In this document: positions 1 to 8,795 of the stretch, in pieces
Layout: the number at the start of each line of letters is the position of its first letter
Position numbering within the stretch: the stretch's first letter is position 1
Source: JBQTII01 sp052387905
GTDB lineage: Bacteria; Actinomycetota; Actinomycetes; Sporichthyales; Sporichthyaceae
Length of the DNA: 64,000 nucleotides
Assembly (NCBI GenBank): GCA_052387905.1
Contig: JBQTIR010000010.1
Coordinates: 62,001 to 126,000 of the forward strand
Direction: 5' to 3'
Notes under the pieces: model-generated
What the model saw: the letters and a program-made list of their open reading frames with translations, nothing else
Databases searched by the model: none
What the model was told of the DNA's origin: nothing
Made by a program: the position numbers and the translations under genes

Positions 1-1
1 G

Positions 2-790
2 CTGGAGACCTACCGGAGCATGCCGGAGGACCGGGCCCCGCATCTGATCGCACCCCAGGTCGCTGCCCAGCGGGCCCAGGCGAGCAGGGAGCTGATGGCC
101 GAGCTGCCGCGGCTCAAGCGGCCGGTGGCCAGATTCCTGCTTTCGCTCAGCGACAAGATGTGGCCGTTGCGCGAGACCGGGAAGGCGACGCTGCTGCACT
201 CGATCGACGTCGGTCGCGCCTCCTCCCGGCGGATCGGGGAGTTCCTGGTCAAGGAAGGCCGGATCGGTGAGGTCGACGACGTCGCCTATCTGACCATCAC
301 CGAGCTCGTCGCCGACGACGGCAGTCGGGACTGGCGCGAGACCGTGGCGGCGCGGCGTGCCAAGCGCGAGGAGTACCTGCTCATTGACCTTCCGCAGACG
401 TGGGAGGGGGTCCCGGAGGTCACCCGCGTCGATGCCCGCGCGGCGGCGACGGGTGCCGCCGAGCTGGTCGCCATCTCCGGCAGCCCCGGGGTCGCCGAAG
501 GCGTCGTTCGGATTGTGCGCGACCCGATGCAGGATGAGTTCACCGACGGTGAGGTGCTGGTCTGCGAGACCACGGACCCGTCCTGGGCCTCGCTGTTCCT
601 GGTCGCGAACGCCCTCGTCATCGACGTGGGCAGCCCGATGAGCCACGGCGCGATCGTGGCCCGCGAGCTCGGGCTGCCGTGCGTCATCAACACCCGCACG
701 GGCACCCGCGAGCTGCGCACCGGCGACCGGGTCCGGGTCGATGGGACCAACGGCCGCGTCGAGATCCTGAGCCGGGCGGAGGAAAACTGA
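2..790 (+). CDS. PEP-utilising enzyme, C-terminal part (5' truncated)
   Basis: The reading frame is open back to the first bases of the window, so the true start lies upstream; the Met at base 20 is only the first internal one. The last ~50 residues hold the mobile phosphohistidine domain of PEP synthase/PPDK-like enzymes, with the swivelling-His motif GSPMSHGAIVARELGLPCVI (His near residue 209 counted from that Met). The family moves phosphate from PEP or ATP through this His to a partner or substrate. The ATP-grasp domain is not in the window, so the substrate is unknown. Its stop overlaps the SDR start as ATGA, making it the upstream member of a catabolic-looking operon with F420 oxidoreductases. 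Family assignment is firm, role is not. Confidence 0.85.
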   Translation: METYRSMPEDRAPHLIAPQVAAQRAQASRELMAELPRLKRPVARFLLSLSDKMWPLRETGKATLLHSIDVGRASSRRIGEFLVKEGRIGEVDDVAYLTITELVADDGSRDWRETVAARRAKREEYLLIDLPQTWEGVPEVTRVDARAAATGAAELVAISGSPGVAEGVVRIVRDPMQDEFTDGEVLVCETTDPSWASLFLVANALVIDVGSPMSHGAIVARELGLPCVINTRTGTRELRTGDRVRVDGTNGRVEILSRAEEN

Positions 791-1683
791 TGGCACGTCA
801 GGGCAAGTGCATCCGGAAGCGGGAGGAGGGGCGCGCACGCATTCTCGCCGAGCGGCCGCTGCGGGCCCTGGTCACCGGCGCCTCGGCCGGCATCGGCCGC
901 GCATTCGCCGAGCTGCTCGCCGAGCACCGGCACGACCTGGTGCTGGTGGCCCGGCGCAACGAGCTGCTGGAGCGGGCGGCGATCGAGATCGAGGCCCGCC
1001 ACGGTGTCACCTGCACCGTGCTGACCGCGGACCTGGCCGACCCGCTCGTTCCTCGTGAAATCGTCGCTGCGCTCGACCAGTTCGGCCTTGAGGTCGACGT
1101 CCTGGTCAACAACGCCGGCTACACGATGGACGGGCACTACCTGACCTACACCTGGGACGAGCACGAGGCCTACCAGCGGGTGATGGCGCTGGCGCCCGCC
1201 GAGCTCAGCCATCGGCTGCTGCCGGGGATGATCCGGCGCGGCTTCGGTCAGATCATGAACGTCGCCTCCGCCGCCGCGCTCATGCCGGCCACCCCGTTCA
1301 ACGCGCTCTACGGCCCCTGCAAGCACCACATGACGATCCTGACCCGGAGCCTGGCCGGCGAGTTCGCCCCGGCCGGGATCTCGGTGTCGGTGTCGTTCCC
1401 GCCGCCGGTGGCCGGCACCGGCATCGTCAACGACACCCCGCACGGGCAGGCCTGGTCGCGGTTCGGCTTCCTGCTGGCGACGACGGAGCAGTGCGCCCGC
1501 ATCGCCTACGACGCCGTGCAGGCAGGGCGCATGACCGCCGGCATCGGACCGGTCACCAAGGTGCTCGCGGCGCAGAACAAGCTCATGCCGGCCAACACCA
1601 ACGCCAAGCTCGGCGGCCTCACCGTGGCGTTCTTGTCCAAGGAGAAACCGATCGATTCCCCGCAGGCTGCGGGTCTTCGCTAG
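790..1683 (+). CDS. SDR family NAD(P)-dependent oxidoreductase
   Basis: A 297-residue classical short-chain dehydrogenase. I chose ATG 790 because it overlaps the previous stop (ATGA); the frame stays open further upstream but inside the preceding gene. Visible motifs are the cofactor glycine motif TGASAGIG (residues 29-36), NNAG (107-110), and the catalytic Ser160, Tyr174 and Lys178 (YGPCK). The first ~22 residues are basic and precede the Rossmann fold. It should oxidise or reduce a hydroxyl/keto group; the substrate cannot be read from sequence. Neighbouring LLM oxidoreductases and DUF7064-like proteins suggest a multistep catabolic route, perhaps for a cyclic or terpenoid compound (inference). 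Confidence 0.9.
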   Translation: MARQGKCIRKREEGRARILAERPLRALVTGASAGIGRAFAELLAEHRHDLVLVARRNELLERAAIEIEARHGVTCTVLTADLADPLVPREIVAALDQFGLEVDVLVNNAGYTMDGHYLTYTWDEHEAYQRVMALAPAELSHRLLPGMIRRGFGQIMNVASAAALMPATPFNALYGPCKHHMTILTRSLAGEFAPAGISVSVSFPPPVAGTGIVNDTPHGQAWSRFGFLLATTEQCARIAYDAVQAGRMTAGIGPVTKVLAAQNKLMPANTNAKLGGLTVAFLSKEKPIDSPQAAGLR

Positions 1684-1701
1684 CAGACGAGAGAGACGAC
1701 G

Positions 1702-2742
1702 ATGGCCCTGATCACCCGCGAGAACCCGTACGGCATCGACCCGGTGCGCGATCTGCACCACAGCCCGCCGCGCTACGACATCCCGGGCTGGAGCGAGAAC
1801 CTGCTGTTCTCCGGCACCGACAACGGCACCGGCATGTTCTTCTACCACCACCTCGGCCTGGTGGCCGGCGCCCCGGACGTCTGGCGGGGGGACTTCGCGG
1901 TCTGCCTGCCCGACGGGCGCCAGTACCTGTCCGTCACCTTCGGCAACGCCGAGGCCGCGAACGTCATCAGCGACGGCACGCTGCACATGGAATGTCTGGA
2001 GCCCCTCAAGAGCTGGCGGATCACCTTCGACGGTGCCTGCTTCGCGACCGACGCACACACCAACAAGCACAACTTCCTGGCCGTCGACCAGCTCCCGGTG
2101 AAGTTCACGTTCGACATCCGCTGGGAAGGCTGCGCAGGAATGCACGAAGCCAAGAACAACGGGGCGCTCGCCTCCGGCTTCGACGTGCGCTACGAGCAGG
2201 CCGGCCGGTACTGGGGCTGGATGCAGATCGGGGACGAGCGAATCCCGCTCAACGGTGTCGGCTACCGAGACCACAGCGTCGGCCCGCGGGATTACTCCAA
2301 GTTCACCGGGCACGTCTGGCACTGGGGCGTGTTCGACTCCGGCAACATCTTCGGCTGCCTGGCCATGGACGAGGGCACCCGGCTCAAGTGGGCCGCCCCG
2401 TACGTCGTCATCGACGGCGAACTGGTCGAGTGTGAATACATCGACGGCCCGTACTGGGGGCCCGGGCGCGACGACTTCGACGACAAGACCTACGACTTCG
2501 TGCTCAAGGCGGCCGACGGCACCGAACACGTCATCCACGGCGAGAACCTCGACTACGGCTACTACTGGACCTGCATGAATCCTTCGCAGCTCAACTACGG
2601 CCGCGCGACGCACCGGATGATCGACGAACAGATGTGGGTCTGCCGCGAGGTCGTCACCCGGTGGACCTGGAACGGCGAGCAGTCCCTGGGCCTCGTCGAG
2701 ATCAGCCGCCGGCTCGGAACCGGAGAAGGGACGTCGTCATGA
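1702..2742 (+). CDS. DUF7064/DUF7065-like protein (copy 1)
   Basis: A 346-residue soluble protein without signal peptide or membrane segment, rich in Trp, Tyr and Asp/Gly turns as expected of a beta-rich fold. It carries the GYRDHSVGPRDY stretch (around residues 189-200), the RDHS-G-RD signature I associate with actinobacterial DUF7064/7065-type (AttH/lipocalin-like) proteins of unknown function. It begins 18 nt after the SDR stop and its own stop overlaps the next start (ATGA at 2739-2742), so it is translated with the F420-type oxidoreductase. A second, divergent copy closes the same operon at 5070. The function is unknown; a substrate-binding or isomerase role in the pathway is possible. 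Confidence 0.75.
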   Translation: MALITRENPYGIDPVRDLHHSPPRYDIPGWSENLLFSGTDNGTGMFFYHHLGLVAGAPDVWRGDFAVCLPDGRQYLSVTFGNAEAANVISDGTLHMECLEPLKSWRITFDGACFATDAHTNKHNFLAVDQLPVKFTFDIRWEGCAGMHEAKNNGALASGFDVRYEQAGRYWGWMQIGDERIPLNGVGYRDHSVGPRDYSKFTGHVWHWGVFDSGNIFGCLAMDEGTRLKWAAPYVVIDGELVECEYIDGPYWGPGRDDFDDKTYDFVLKAADGTEHVIHGENLDYGYYWTCMNPSQLNYGRATHRMIDEQMWVCREVVTRWTWNGEQSLGLVEISRRLGTGEGTSS

Positions 2743-3881
2743 GCGAAATCCGCACCGGCATCGGGCTCTGGGGTTCGCGCTACCTCGGCCCCAAGATGGG
2801 CATCCCGTACGCCCGCGCCCTGGAGGCGAGCGGTCAGATCGACCAGGTGGTCGTCTGGGACCAGCTGCAAAGTTGGTGGCCGCACGCGCTGTGGACGCCG
2901 GAGAACTCCCCGATGGCGGCGATGCTGCCGGACATGGACTCGGTCGCCGACCCGTTCATCACCGTCGCGTTCGCGCTTTCCGGCCTGGAGCGGACCGGTT
3001 TCGCGATCTGCACCGACGCGATCCGGCGGGAGCCGCCGGAACTGGCGCAGACGATGTCGACGCTGGCCACGTCGGCCGGGGGCAAGGCCACGCTCTCCCT
3101 CGGGGCCGGCGAGGTCCGCCACGTCACGCCGTTCGGCCGCAAGCGCTCGATCGGGCTCAAGCGCCTCAACGAGGCGCTGCAGATCCTGCGCCTGCTCTGG
3201 GACGCGAAGGAGCCGGTCAGCTTCGAGGGCGAGATCTGGACGCTCAAGGACGCCTGGATCGGCGCCGGGGGACAGCAGAACCGGCCCGAGGTCGTCGCGA
3301 TGGGCGGCGGGCCGAAGCTCGTCGAGATGGCCCTGGCCCACGCCGACGGGATGGGCACGGGGGCGCCGTTCGTCTACGCGGACCCGGCGAAGTACGGCGC
3401 CGCGGTCGCCGACTGGAAGCAACGGCTCCTCGCGAACGGCCGGTCCCCGGACGGCTTCACCTTCGCCCTGCACCACATCACGTTCATCCTCAAGGACAAG
3501 GACTCCTTCGAGCAGTACGTCGACAACCCTCTGCTCAAGTGGTACGCCGCGACCGGTGGCCGGATCAACATGGCGGACTGGGCGCCGGAGGGCATCGAAG
3601 CGGTGATGCCGATCGACTGGCACTACGCGCTGCACATGAAACCGAACTCGACACCGCGGGAGGAGATCGAGCGGGTGATCGACCAGGTCACCCCGGAGAT
3701 GGTGCGCAAGACCTTCTTCCACGGCACGCCGGCCGACATCGCCGCCGAGATCAAGCCGTTCGTCGCGGCCGGCGCCAATCTCCACCTGATCGCGGACCTC
3801 GCCCCGCTGCTGATGCCGGTCGATCCGGCGCAGACCATCGAGGCCTCCGCCGAGATCTGCCGTCTGGTCAAGCAACCGTAG
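2739..3881 (+). CDS. LLM-class F420-dependent oxidoreductase (1)
   Basis: 380 residues from ATG 2739, which overlaps the previous stop; the open frame extending back to 2634 lies inside the upstream gene. The protein has the luciferase-like monooxygenase/F420 oxidoreductase pattern: an early beta strand (GIGLWGSRYLGP), an LSLGAGEVRH segment, a GLKRLNEALQILRLLW helix and a late GTPADIAAEIKPFVAAGAN segment typical of the C-terminal barrel strands. Such enzymes use reduced or oxidised F420 or FMN for hydride transfer or oxygenation. It is paralogous to the next gene, and the two could act on successive intermediates or form a heteromer. F420 rather than FMN use is inferred from family resemblance. 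Confidence 0.85.
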   Translation: MSEIRTGIGLWGSRYLGPKMGIPYARALEASGQIDQVVVWDQLQSWWPHALWTPENSPMAAMLPDMDSVADPFITVAFALSGLERTGFAICTDAIRREPPELAQTMSTLATSAGGKATLSLGAGEVRHVTPFGRKRSIGLKRLNEALQILRLLWDAKEPVSFEGEIWTLKDAWIGAGGQQNRPEVVAMGGGPKLVEMALAHADGMGTGAPFVYADPAKYGAAVADWKQRLLANGRSPDGFTFALHHITFILKDKDSFEQYVDNPLLKWYAATGGRINMADWAPEGIEAVMPIDWHYALHMKPNSTPREEIERVIDQVTPEMVRKTFFHGTPADIAAEIKPFVAAGANLHLIADLAPLLMPVDPAQTIEASAEICRLVKQP

Positions 3882-3906
3882 GAACTCAGCCCGTGGAGGA
3901 AGCCGC

Positions 3907-5073
3907 ATGCGCAACGTGAAGTACGGAATGGCCGGCGGGTTCTCCGACGTCGGGATGAACCGCGGGGCGGCGCAGGCCTTCGAGGCAGCCGGGTACGACT
4001 TCATGATCTGGGCCGACCAGATGTCGCTGACGATCCCGCGCTCGATCTGGACCCCGGACATCATTCCGGCGGCCGCCGTGGTCGACGTCGACGCCTACCT
4101 GGAGCCCTGGCCGCTGGCCACCGACGCCGCCACCCACACCGAGCGGCTCGGCTTGGGCGTGACGGTGTGTGACGTGTTCCGGCGCGGTCCGGCCCACCTC
4201 GCGCAGCTGGCCCTGACGCTCAGTCACTTCTCGCAGGGGCGCTTCTTCCTCGGCCTCGGCACCGGGGAGATGCGGCACTTCAGCCCGTACGGCATCCCGC
4301 GACCGAAGCCCTTCACGCACCTCGAAGAGTCCGTCAAGCTCACCAAGCTGCTGATGGCCTCGGACGGGCCCGTCCGTTACGAGGGCCCGATCTGGTCGCT
4401 GCAGAACGCGACGATGACCCTGGCGCCCTTCGGCGGGCAGATTCCGAAGGTGTTCGTCGCCGGCGGTGGGCGGGCCCGCACGATCGCCGGCGAACACGCG
4501 GACGGCTGGATCACCATGCAGCCGTTCGGTTCCCCGCCGGAGCGCTACGTCGAGGACGTTGCGTACGTGCGGGCGTGCGCGGAAAAGGCGGGGCGTGATC
4601 CGGACGCGATCGAGTTCTACGTCACCGCGTTCGCCCTCATCGGGACCACCGACGATGCCGTCGAGCAGTTGGTGAACCACCCGATCGCCCGGTGGGATGC
4701 GGCCGCCCTGATCACCGACGCGGAGTACTACCGCAGTTGGGCCGGCACCGAGCACCCGATCCGTGCGGACTACAACTACGCCCGCGACCTGATCTCCCCG
4801 GACTGGTCGCGCGAGGACGCGCTGGCCGTGATCGACAAGGTGCCGCCGCAGGTCGTGCGCGGTGCCCGGGCCTGCGGCACCCCGGCCGAGGTCGCGGCCC
4901 AGATCCAGCCCTACATCGAGGCCGGCGCGACCTGGATCAACCTCGTCGACTATTCCCCGCTGCTCGGCAGCGGGCAGTTCGGTGAGACCGGCGAGGCCGT
5001 CGACGTCTCCGCCGCCACCGTCAACCGGCTCCGCGAACTCAACGGTCAGCCGCAGCTGCGAGCGACGCTGTGA
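3907..5073 (+). CDS. LLM-class F420-dependent oxidoreductase (2)
   Basis: A 388-residue paralogue of the preceding gene, with GVTVCDVFRRGPAHLAQLAL, FFLGLGTGEMRHFSPYG and CGTPAEVAAQIQPYIEAGAT segments matching the same barrel landmarks (compare ADIAAEIKPFVAAGAN in copy 1). A GGAGGA-like ribosome site (gtggaggaagccgc) lies just before ATG 3907. The stop overlaps the next GTG start (GTGA at 5070-5073). Two tandem LLM enzymes flanked by two DUF7064-like proteins suggest a duplicated two-protein module. The substrate is unknown. Confidence 0.85.
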   Translation: MRNVKYGMAGGFSDVGMNRGAAQAFEAAGYDFMIWADQMSLTIPRSIWTPDIIPAAAVVDVDAYLEPWPLATDAATHTERLGLGVTVCDVFRRGPAHLAQLALTLSHFSQGRFFLGLGTGEMRHFSPYGIPRPKPFTHLEESVKLTKLLMASDGPVRYEGPIWSLQNATMTLAPFGGQIPKVFVAGGGRARTIAGEHADGWITMQPFGSPPERYVEDVAYVRACAEKAGRDPDAIEFYVTAFALIGTTDDAVEQLVNHPIARWDAAALITDAEYYRSWAGTEHPIRADYNYARDLISPDWSREDALAVIDKVPPQVVRGARACGTPAEVAAQIQPYIEAGATWINLVDYSPLLGSGQFGETGEAVDVSAATVNRLRELNGQPQLRATL

Positions 5074-6155
5074 GCGCGCACCCCACGCATCCGCCGGAGT
5101 CCGACCTCTGGGTGCCGCGACCGGCCCCGGGGGAGACCTGGGACCCGGCGATGCTGTCCACGCACTACCACGGCATCCACATCCCGTCGGAGCGGATCGG
5201 CGCCTACATCTACTCCCTCAACCGGCCGGCCTTCGGCTGCAACCAGGGCGGGGTCCTGATCTTCCAGGGAGATCGCAACCACGACCCGCTCGACATGGCC
5301 TACCTCGACTACGGCATGACCCAGGCCTGGCCGGCGATCGACCACAATTCCCTCACGACCGCGAACGGGCTGCGGATCGAGTTCGTCGAACTCGGCCGGG
5401 TGGTCCGCCTGACCTACACCAGCCCCGACGGCGGCACCTGGTTCGACGTCACCGGGGAGGCGCTCACCCCGCTGTTCGCCCGCGGGCACATCATTCCGGG
5501 CGAGGACGTCGAGAAGGACCCGGCGATGTCGCCCGGCGGCTCCGAGCAGATGATGCATATGACCGGCACCCTGGTGCTGCACGGCAACCGCTACGACGTC
5601 GACTGCTTCAACCCGCGCGACCGGTCCTGGGGCCAGGTCCGCACCGAGTCGATGCAACGCCGGGCCACGTTGCCCGTGCTGCCGCCGGTGGGCTGGACAC
5701 CGATGTACTTCGGGCCGGACCTGATCTTCAACTGCGCCGGCTTCGTGCAGGAGTCGACGAATCCCAACTGGGTGGGCGTCTACGACGTCGATCCGTCCGT
5801 GCGGCCCGACTACTTCGCGTGGATGATCGTCGACGGCGAGAACACGCCGATCAGGTCGGTCACGCGAACGGTGCACTCCTACCACCCGGTGCTGCACAGC
5901 GCGCAGCGGCAGCGGGTCGACGTCGAACTCCTCGACGGGCGGACATTCGGCTTCGAGGGCCGAACCACCGCGATGTGCAACGCCGTCGCGTGGCCGAACG
6001 CCGCCATCCGGGTCGGCACCTCGCACTGGGTCGCCGACGACGGCCGTGAGTGCGACAACACCTACCAGGAAATGTGGTTCGACCACGCCTATCAGCGGGA
6101 GATGAACCGCCGATCCGAACAGCGCACTGCGGAAATCGCGCAGTTGATGCTCTAG
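5070..6155 (+). CDS. DUF7064/DUF7065-like protein (copy 2)
   Basis: A 361-residue soluble protein starting at a GTG that overlaps the previous stop. It carries FNPRDRSWGQVRTES (around residues 178-192), a variant of the RDHS-G-RD signature of copy 1, followed by a similarly Trp/Tyr-rich beta segment. Overall similarity to copy 1 is low by eye, so the pair is divergent rather than a recent duplication. It is the last gene of the operon that enters the window from the left; no clear hairpin terminator follows. Function unknown. Confidence 0.7.
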   Translation: MSAHPTHPPESDLWVPRPAPGETWDPAMLSTHYHGIHIPSERIGAYIYSLNRPAFGCNQGGVLIFQGDRNHDPLDMAYLDYGMTQAWPAIDHNSLTTANGLRIEFVELGRVVRLTYTSPDGGTWFDVTGEALTPLFARGHIIPGEDVEKDPAMSPGGSEQMMHMTGTLVLHGNRYDVDCFNPRDRSWGQVRTESMQRRATLPVLPPVGWTPMYFGPDLIFNCAGFVQESTNPNWVGVYDVDPSVRPDYFAWMIVDGENTPIRSVTRTVHSYHPVLHSAQRQRVDVELLDGRTFGFEGRTTAMCNAVAWPNAAIRVGTSHWVADDGRECDNTYQEMWFDHAYQREMNRRSEQRTAEIAQLML

Positions 6156-6250
6156 GCGGGGAAGGACGGAACCTGCGGGAGGGGACCGAGTGGAGACGCG
6201 AGCGTGGGCCGCTAGTTCTCCTTACAGCTAACCTCTGAAGAACCAGATAG

Positions 6251-6279
6251 TTGATGTAAAGGACTGGTCCACGTATCAT
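6251..6279 (+). promoter_or_regulatory. Promoter of the HTH/nucleotidyltransferase unit
   Basis: The hexamers TTGATG (6251-6256) and TATCAT (6274-6279) are separated by 17 nt within an unusually AT-rich stretch, about 48 nt before ATG 6327. An imperfect inverted repeat, CCAGAT (6243-6248) and ATCTGG (6290-6295), brackets the promoter and could be the operator for autoregulation by the HTH protein downstream. Assigned by eye only. Confidence 0.5.
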
Positions 6280-6326
6280 TACACGAACCATCTGGGTGAG
6301 CAGAGTATTAACGTAAGGCTGGTGGG

Positions 6327-7043
6327 ATGGATCTGTCTGTGGCTGAGGCCGCCGAACGGATGGGGGTGGATCGCTCTCGCGTGGAGCAGCTGTTGTGGTC
6401 GGGGCGTCTCGCAGGTCGTCGCGCGGGCCGAATTTGGTTGGTGGACGGCCAGTCGGTGGCCGATGCCCAGGTGCATCCCTCGCCGCCCGGTCGGCCGATG
6501 GCGCCGGTTCGGGCGTGGGCCTTGTTGGATCTGGTGGCGGGGGGATCGGCGCCGTGGCTGCCTGCTGTGGCACGAAGTCAGGTCCGAGCCCGGATCAGCG
6601 GGCTCGCCCAGGCCGACGCGGCTGCATGGCGGGCGCTGTTACGAGCCCGAAGTCACGTGCTGCAGGTTCGCGTGCACCCCGGCGCCGTTCGGTCGCTCCT
6701 GGGCGACCTCGGTGCAGAGGGCTTTGCAGCAGGCAGTGCTCGCGCGGTGGAACTCGGTGCCGATCTCGTCGACCTCGATCCCCGGCACGAGGTGTACGTG
6801 CGAAGCGAACGGTGGGCGGTCGTTGCCGGGCGTTGGCATGCGCACGAGTCGGCCGTCGATGCGAATCTCAGAGTTCGACTGCCTCGTGACGTCTGGCCCT
6901 TCGGCGAAGGTGACGCGGCGATCGCGGCGGTGGTTCGCGCGGCTGTCGCGGCCGACTTGCTGGAGTCAGCCGAACCACGTGCGGTCGCTGCCGGCTTGGC
7001 GATGTTGCGCGACCTGCTGGAGCAGTACCGGGCCGGACGGTGA
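6327..7043 (+). CDS. Helix-turn-helix protein, probable antitoxin
   Basis: 238 residues. The N-terminus (SVAEAAERMGVDRSRVEQLL...GRLAGRRAGRIWLVD) is an excisionase/MerR-like helix-turn-helix of the kind used by small DNA-binding antitoxins; the remaining ~170 residues match nothing I recognise. Its stop overlaps the GTG start of a nucleotidyltransferase-fold gene (GTGA), the tight coupling typical of type IV AbiEi/AbiEii-like or MNT toxin-antitoxin pairs. The pair has its own AT-rich promoter with flanking inverted repeat, and codon use is less GC3-biased than in neighbours, hinting at horizontal acquisition. Antitoxin status is inference. Confidence 0.65.
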   Translation: MDLSVAEAAERMGVDRSRVEQLLWSGRLAGRRAGRIWLVDGQSVADAQVHPSPPGRPMAPVRAWALLDLVAGGSAPWLPAVARSQVRARISGLAQADAAAWRALLRARSHVLQVRVHPGAVRSLLGDLGAEGFAAGSARAVELGADLVDLDPRHEVYVRSERWAVVAGRWHAHESAVDANLRVRLPRDVWPFGEGDAAIAAVVRAAVAADLLESAEPRAVAAGLAMLRDLLEQYRAGR

Positions 7044-7780
7044 GCTGCCCGGTGATCGCGCTGCCGCCACTGGCACCGCCGGTCGACCAGTTGTGGGACG
7101 TGCTGCTCGACTTAGGGGACCTCGAGATTCCGTGGTCCCTGATTGGGGGTCAGATGGTGCTACTGCACGGCCTTGAACACGGCCACCTACCGCCGCAAAT
7201 CAGCCAGGACGGCGACGTCATCGGCGACATCCGCGCCAGCCCGAATGCTTTACGGGAATTGGTGCACGAACTTGAGGCCCGGGCGTTCGTCTTGGAAGGC
7301 ATCTCTACGGACGGACGCGCTCACCGCTACACCCGAGCCGCGCAGCCGCGGCCGGTGGTTGTCGACGTACTGGCACCTGAAGGCGTTGGTCCACGCGTAG
7401 ATTTGAGGACTAGTCCACCCGGCAGGACCATTGAGGTGCCCGCGGGCACCCAAGCGCTCACCCGGACCCAGATAGTCGACGTCCGCCACGGGACCCGTAC
7501 TGGGCACATACCTCGGCCCTCACTGCTGGGGGCGGTGGTGGGAAAGGCGGCGGCTTGCAAACTCCCGGGCGACCCTGCGCGTCACCTCCGAGACCTGGCG
7601 TTCCTGTGCGCGCTCGTCGAAGACCCGTTCGCCATGCGAGCGGAGATGACGTCGAAGGATCTCTCCCGCGTCCGGGCAGCCGCGCCGTTGCTCGGCGACC
7701 GAGACGCTCCGCCATGGCGTCAGCTAGGAACTGACCTCCGCAGCCGGGGGTCCGACGCGCTGGAGATCCTCCGCGATTGA
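7040..7780 (+). CDS. Nucleotidyltransferase-fold protein (AbiEii-like), probable toxin
   Basis: 246 residues from GTG 7040, overlapping the upstream stop. Residues 35-61 show the family layout: a glycine turn IGGQMVLLHG, then ISQDGDVIGDI with the paired acidic residues Asp57 and Asp59 where AbiEii/MNT-type nucleotidyltransferases bind metal. A late KAAACKLPGDPARHLRDLAFL stretch fits the helical C-terminal part in which a Lys and an R-x-x-DL motif are conserved. The family transfers nucleotides to tRNA or to protein partners and acts as toxin in type IV systems. Toxicity here is inferred from family and pairing; a metabolic nucleotidyltransferase is the alternative. Confidence 0.65.
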   Translation: MSCPVIALPPLAPPVDQLWDVLLDLGDLEIPWSLIGGQMVLLHGLEHGHLPPQISQDGDVIGDIRASPNALRELVHELEARAFVLEGISTDGRAHRYTRAAQPRPVVVDVLAPEGVGPRVDLRTSPPGRTIEVPAGTQALTRTQIVDVRHGTRTGHIPRPSLLGAVVGKAAACKLPGDPARHLRDLAFLCALVEDPFAMRAEMTSKDLSRVRAAAPLLGDRDAPPWRQLGTDLRSRGSDALEILRD

Positions 7781-8014
7781 ACGGGGGCGGCACCGTGGCG
7801 ACGGTCGCCGACCAACACGGAGACCCGGCCGCGATACCCGGGCCGCCTGGCCGGCAGCAGTTGGCGCGTGGCCCACTCGTGGGTCAGATCCTGGCTGATC
7901 TCACGCTGGGTGTGACGTTCTCGCGCCGCGATGCGCTGTACAGGTCACAGCCACCCACCGGACCACGCAACCGGTGCAGATATCCACCGAATCCCCATCA
8001 TCTCAGGAGCTCTC

Positions 8015-8476
8015 ATGACCCGCACCCGCCTCGCCGCCGCCGCCGTCCTCTCCCTCGCCCTGCTGGCCCCCGTGGCGGCCGCCTCCTCCGCCGCAGCCGC
8101 CCCGAAGGCGTGCGGTGAGAGCGTCCAGGTCAAGGACCACAAGGCCAACAAGGCCAAGGCCAAGAAGAAGGGCCACAACAAGGTCACCTTCGTGCACGGC
8201 GGCAAGGTCATGGCCGTCGAGGCGACCGCCGGCACGCTCACCTTCGTGGTCCGCGGCGGCCAGAACAAGGCCCTGCGCGGTTGCACTCTCACCGTGGTGG
8301 TGACCGAGAGCACGAAGATCAACCGCGACGACGCGCCGGTGGTGCTCGGCGCGATCACGCCGACGGACAAGGTCAACGTCAAGGGCACCACCTCCCGCGA
8401 CGCCACCACCGGTGAGGTCACCTACACCGCGACGCGCATCTCGGCCGATGCGCCGGAGGTCGAGGCCGCCGGCTGA
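8015..8476 (+). CDS. Secreted DUF5666-like small protein
   Basis: 153 residues. ATG 8015 is preceded by AGGAG (8005-8009). Residues 1-28 form a Sec signal peptide (TRTRLAAAAVLSLALLAPVA core) with an ASSAAAA cleavage region. The mature part begins with a Lys-rich stretch (about residues 38-52, KDHKANKAKAKKKGHNK) and continues as alternating beta strands (G-K-V-MAVEA...TLTFVV...TKINRDD...DKVNVKG) resembling DUF5666/OB-like secreted domains. Two Cys (in KACGES and RGCTL) could form a disulphide. It has its own strong hairpin terminator and so is probably monocistronic. Function unknown. Confidence 0.75.
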   Translation: MTRTRLAAAAVLSLALLAPVAAASSAAAAPKACGESVQVKDHKANKAKAKKKGHNKVTFVHGGKVMAVEATAGTLTFVVRGGQNKALRGCTLTVVVTESTKINRDDAPVVLGAITPTDKVNVKGTTSRDATTGEVTYTATRISADAPEVEAAG

Positions 8477-8492
8477 CCCAGCTGAGCACTCC

Positions 8493-8528
8493 CGCAGCGG
8501 CCCACGCAGATACCTGCGTGGGCCGCTG
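8493..8528 (+). terminator. Perfect 16-bp hairpin terminator
   Basis: Arms 8493-8508 (GCAGCGGCCCACGCAG) and 8513-8528 are exactly complementary with a 4-nt loop (ATAC), starting 17 nt after the stop of the secreted protein gene. There is no U-tract, as is usual for actinobacterial I-shaped terminators. Confidence 0.85.
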
Positions 8529-8795
8529 CGCGTGCTGCGTGCTGCGTGCCGCGACGGAGTTGCCGGCGAGCCGGTCCCGGATCGGCTTGGCACGGTCGCC
8601 TACGGCGCTGGAGAAAACCACAAACGGAACGCCAGAGGCGGGTGGAGCGCCAAGGTCACCTCACCCGTCTCGATTGTGGTTCACCGCAGTCGTCGCTGGT
8701 CGTCCGAATGGATGACGGCGTTCGGTCCGATTAGCGGTGTGTGTCGGCGGCCGAAGTGACTCACGCTCTTTGTCATGGATACCGGGGGTTCTTCC
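8529..8795. other. Intergenic stretch with no gene
   Basis: Together with the terminator before it, this forms a 319-nt gene-free region between two secreted-protein genes. It starts with a short imperfect GCGTGCT repetition. I see no convincing RNA, promoter hexamers or coding frame; only the ribosome site before 8796 (ccggggg, 8782-8788) is recognisable. Confidence 0.5.

Noticed and set aside
286..2613. 775-residue open frame on the minus strand
   Set aside because: Antisense to the SDR and DUF7064-like genes, which have clear motifs; the protein is a Val/Arg/His-rich low-information shadow produced by GC3 bias.
7777..8118. 113-residue frame after the nucleotidyltransferase gene
   Set aside because: It runs through the signal-peptide gene in another frame; the first part (to about 7970) might be a decayed gene, but no homology or ribosome site is visible.
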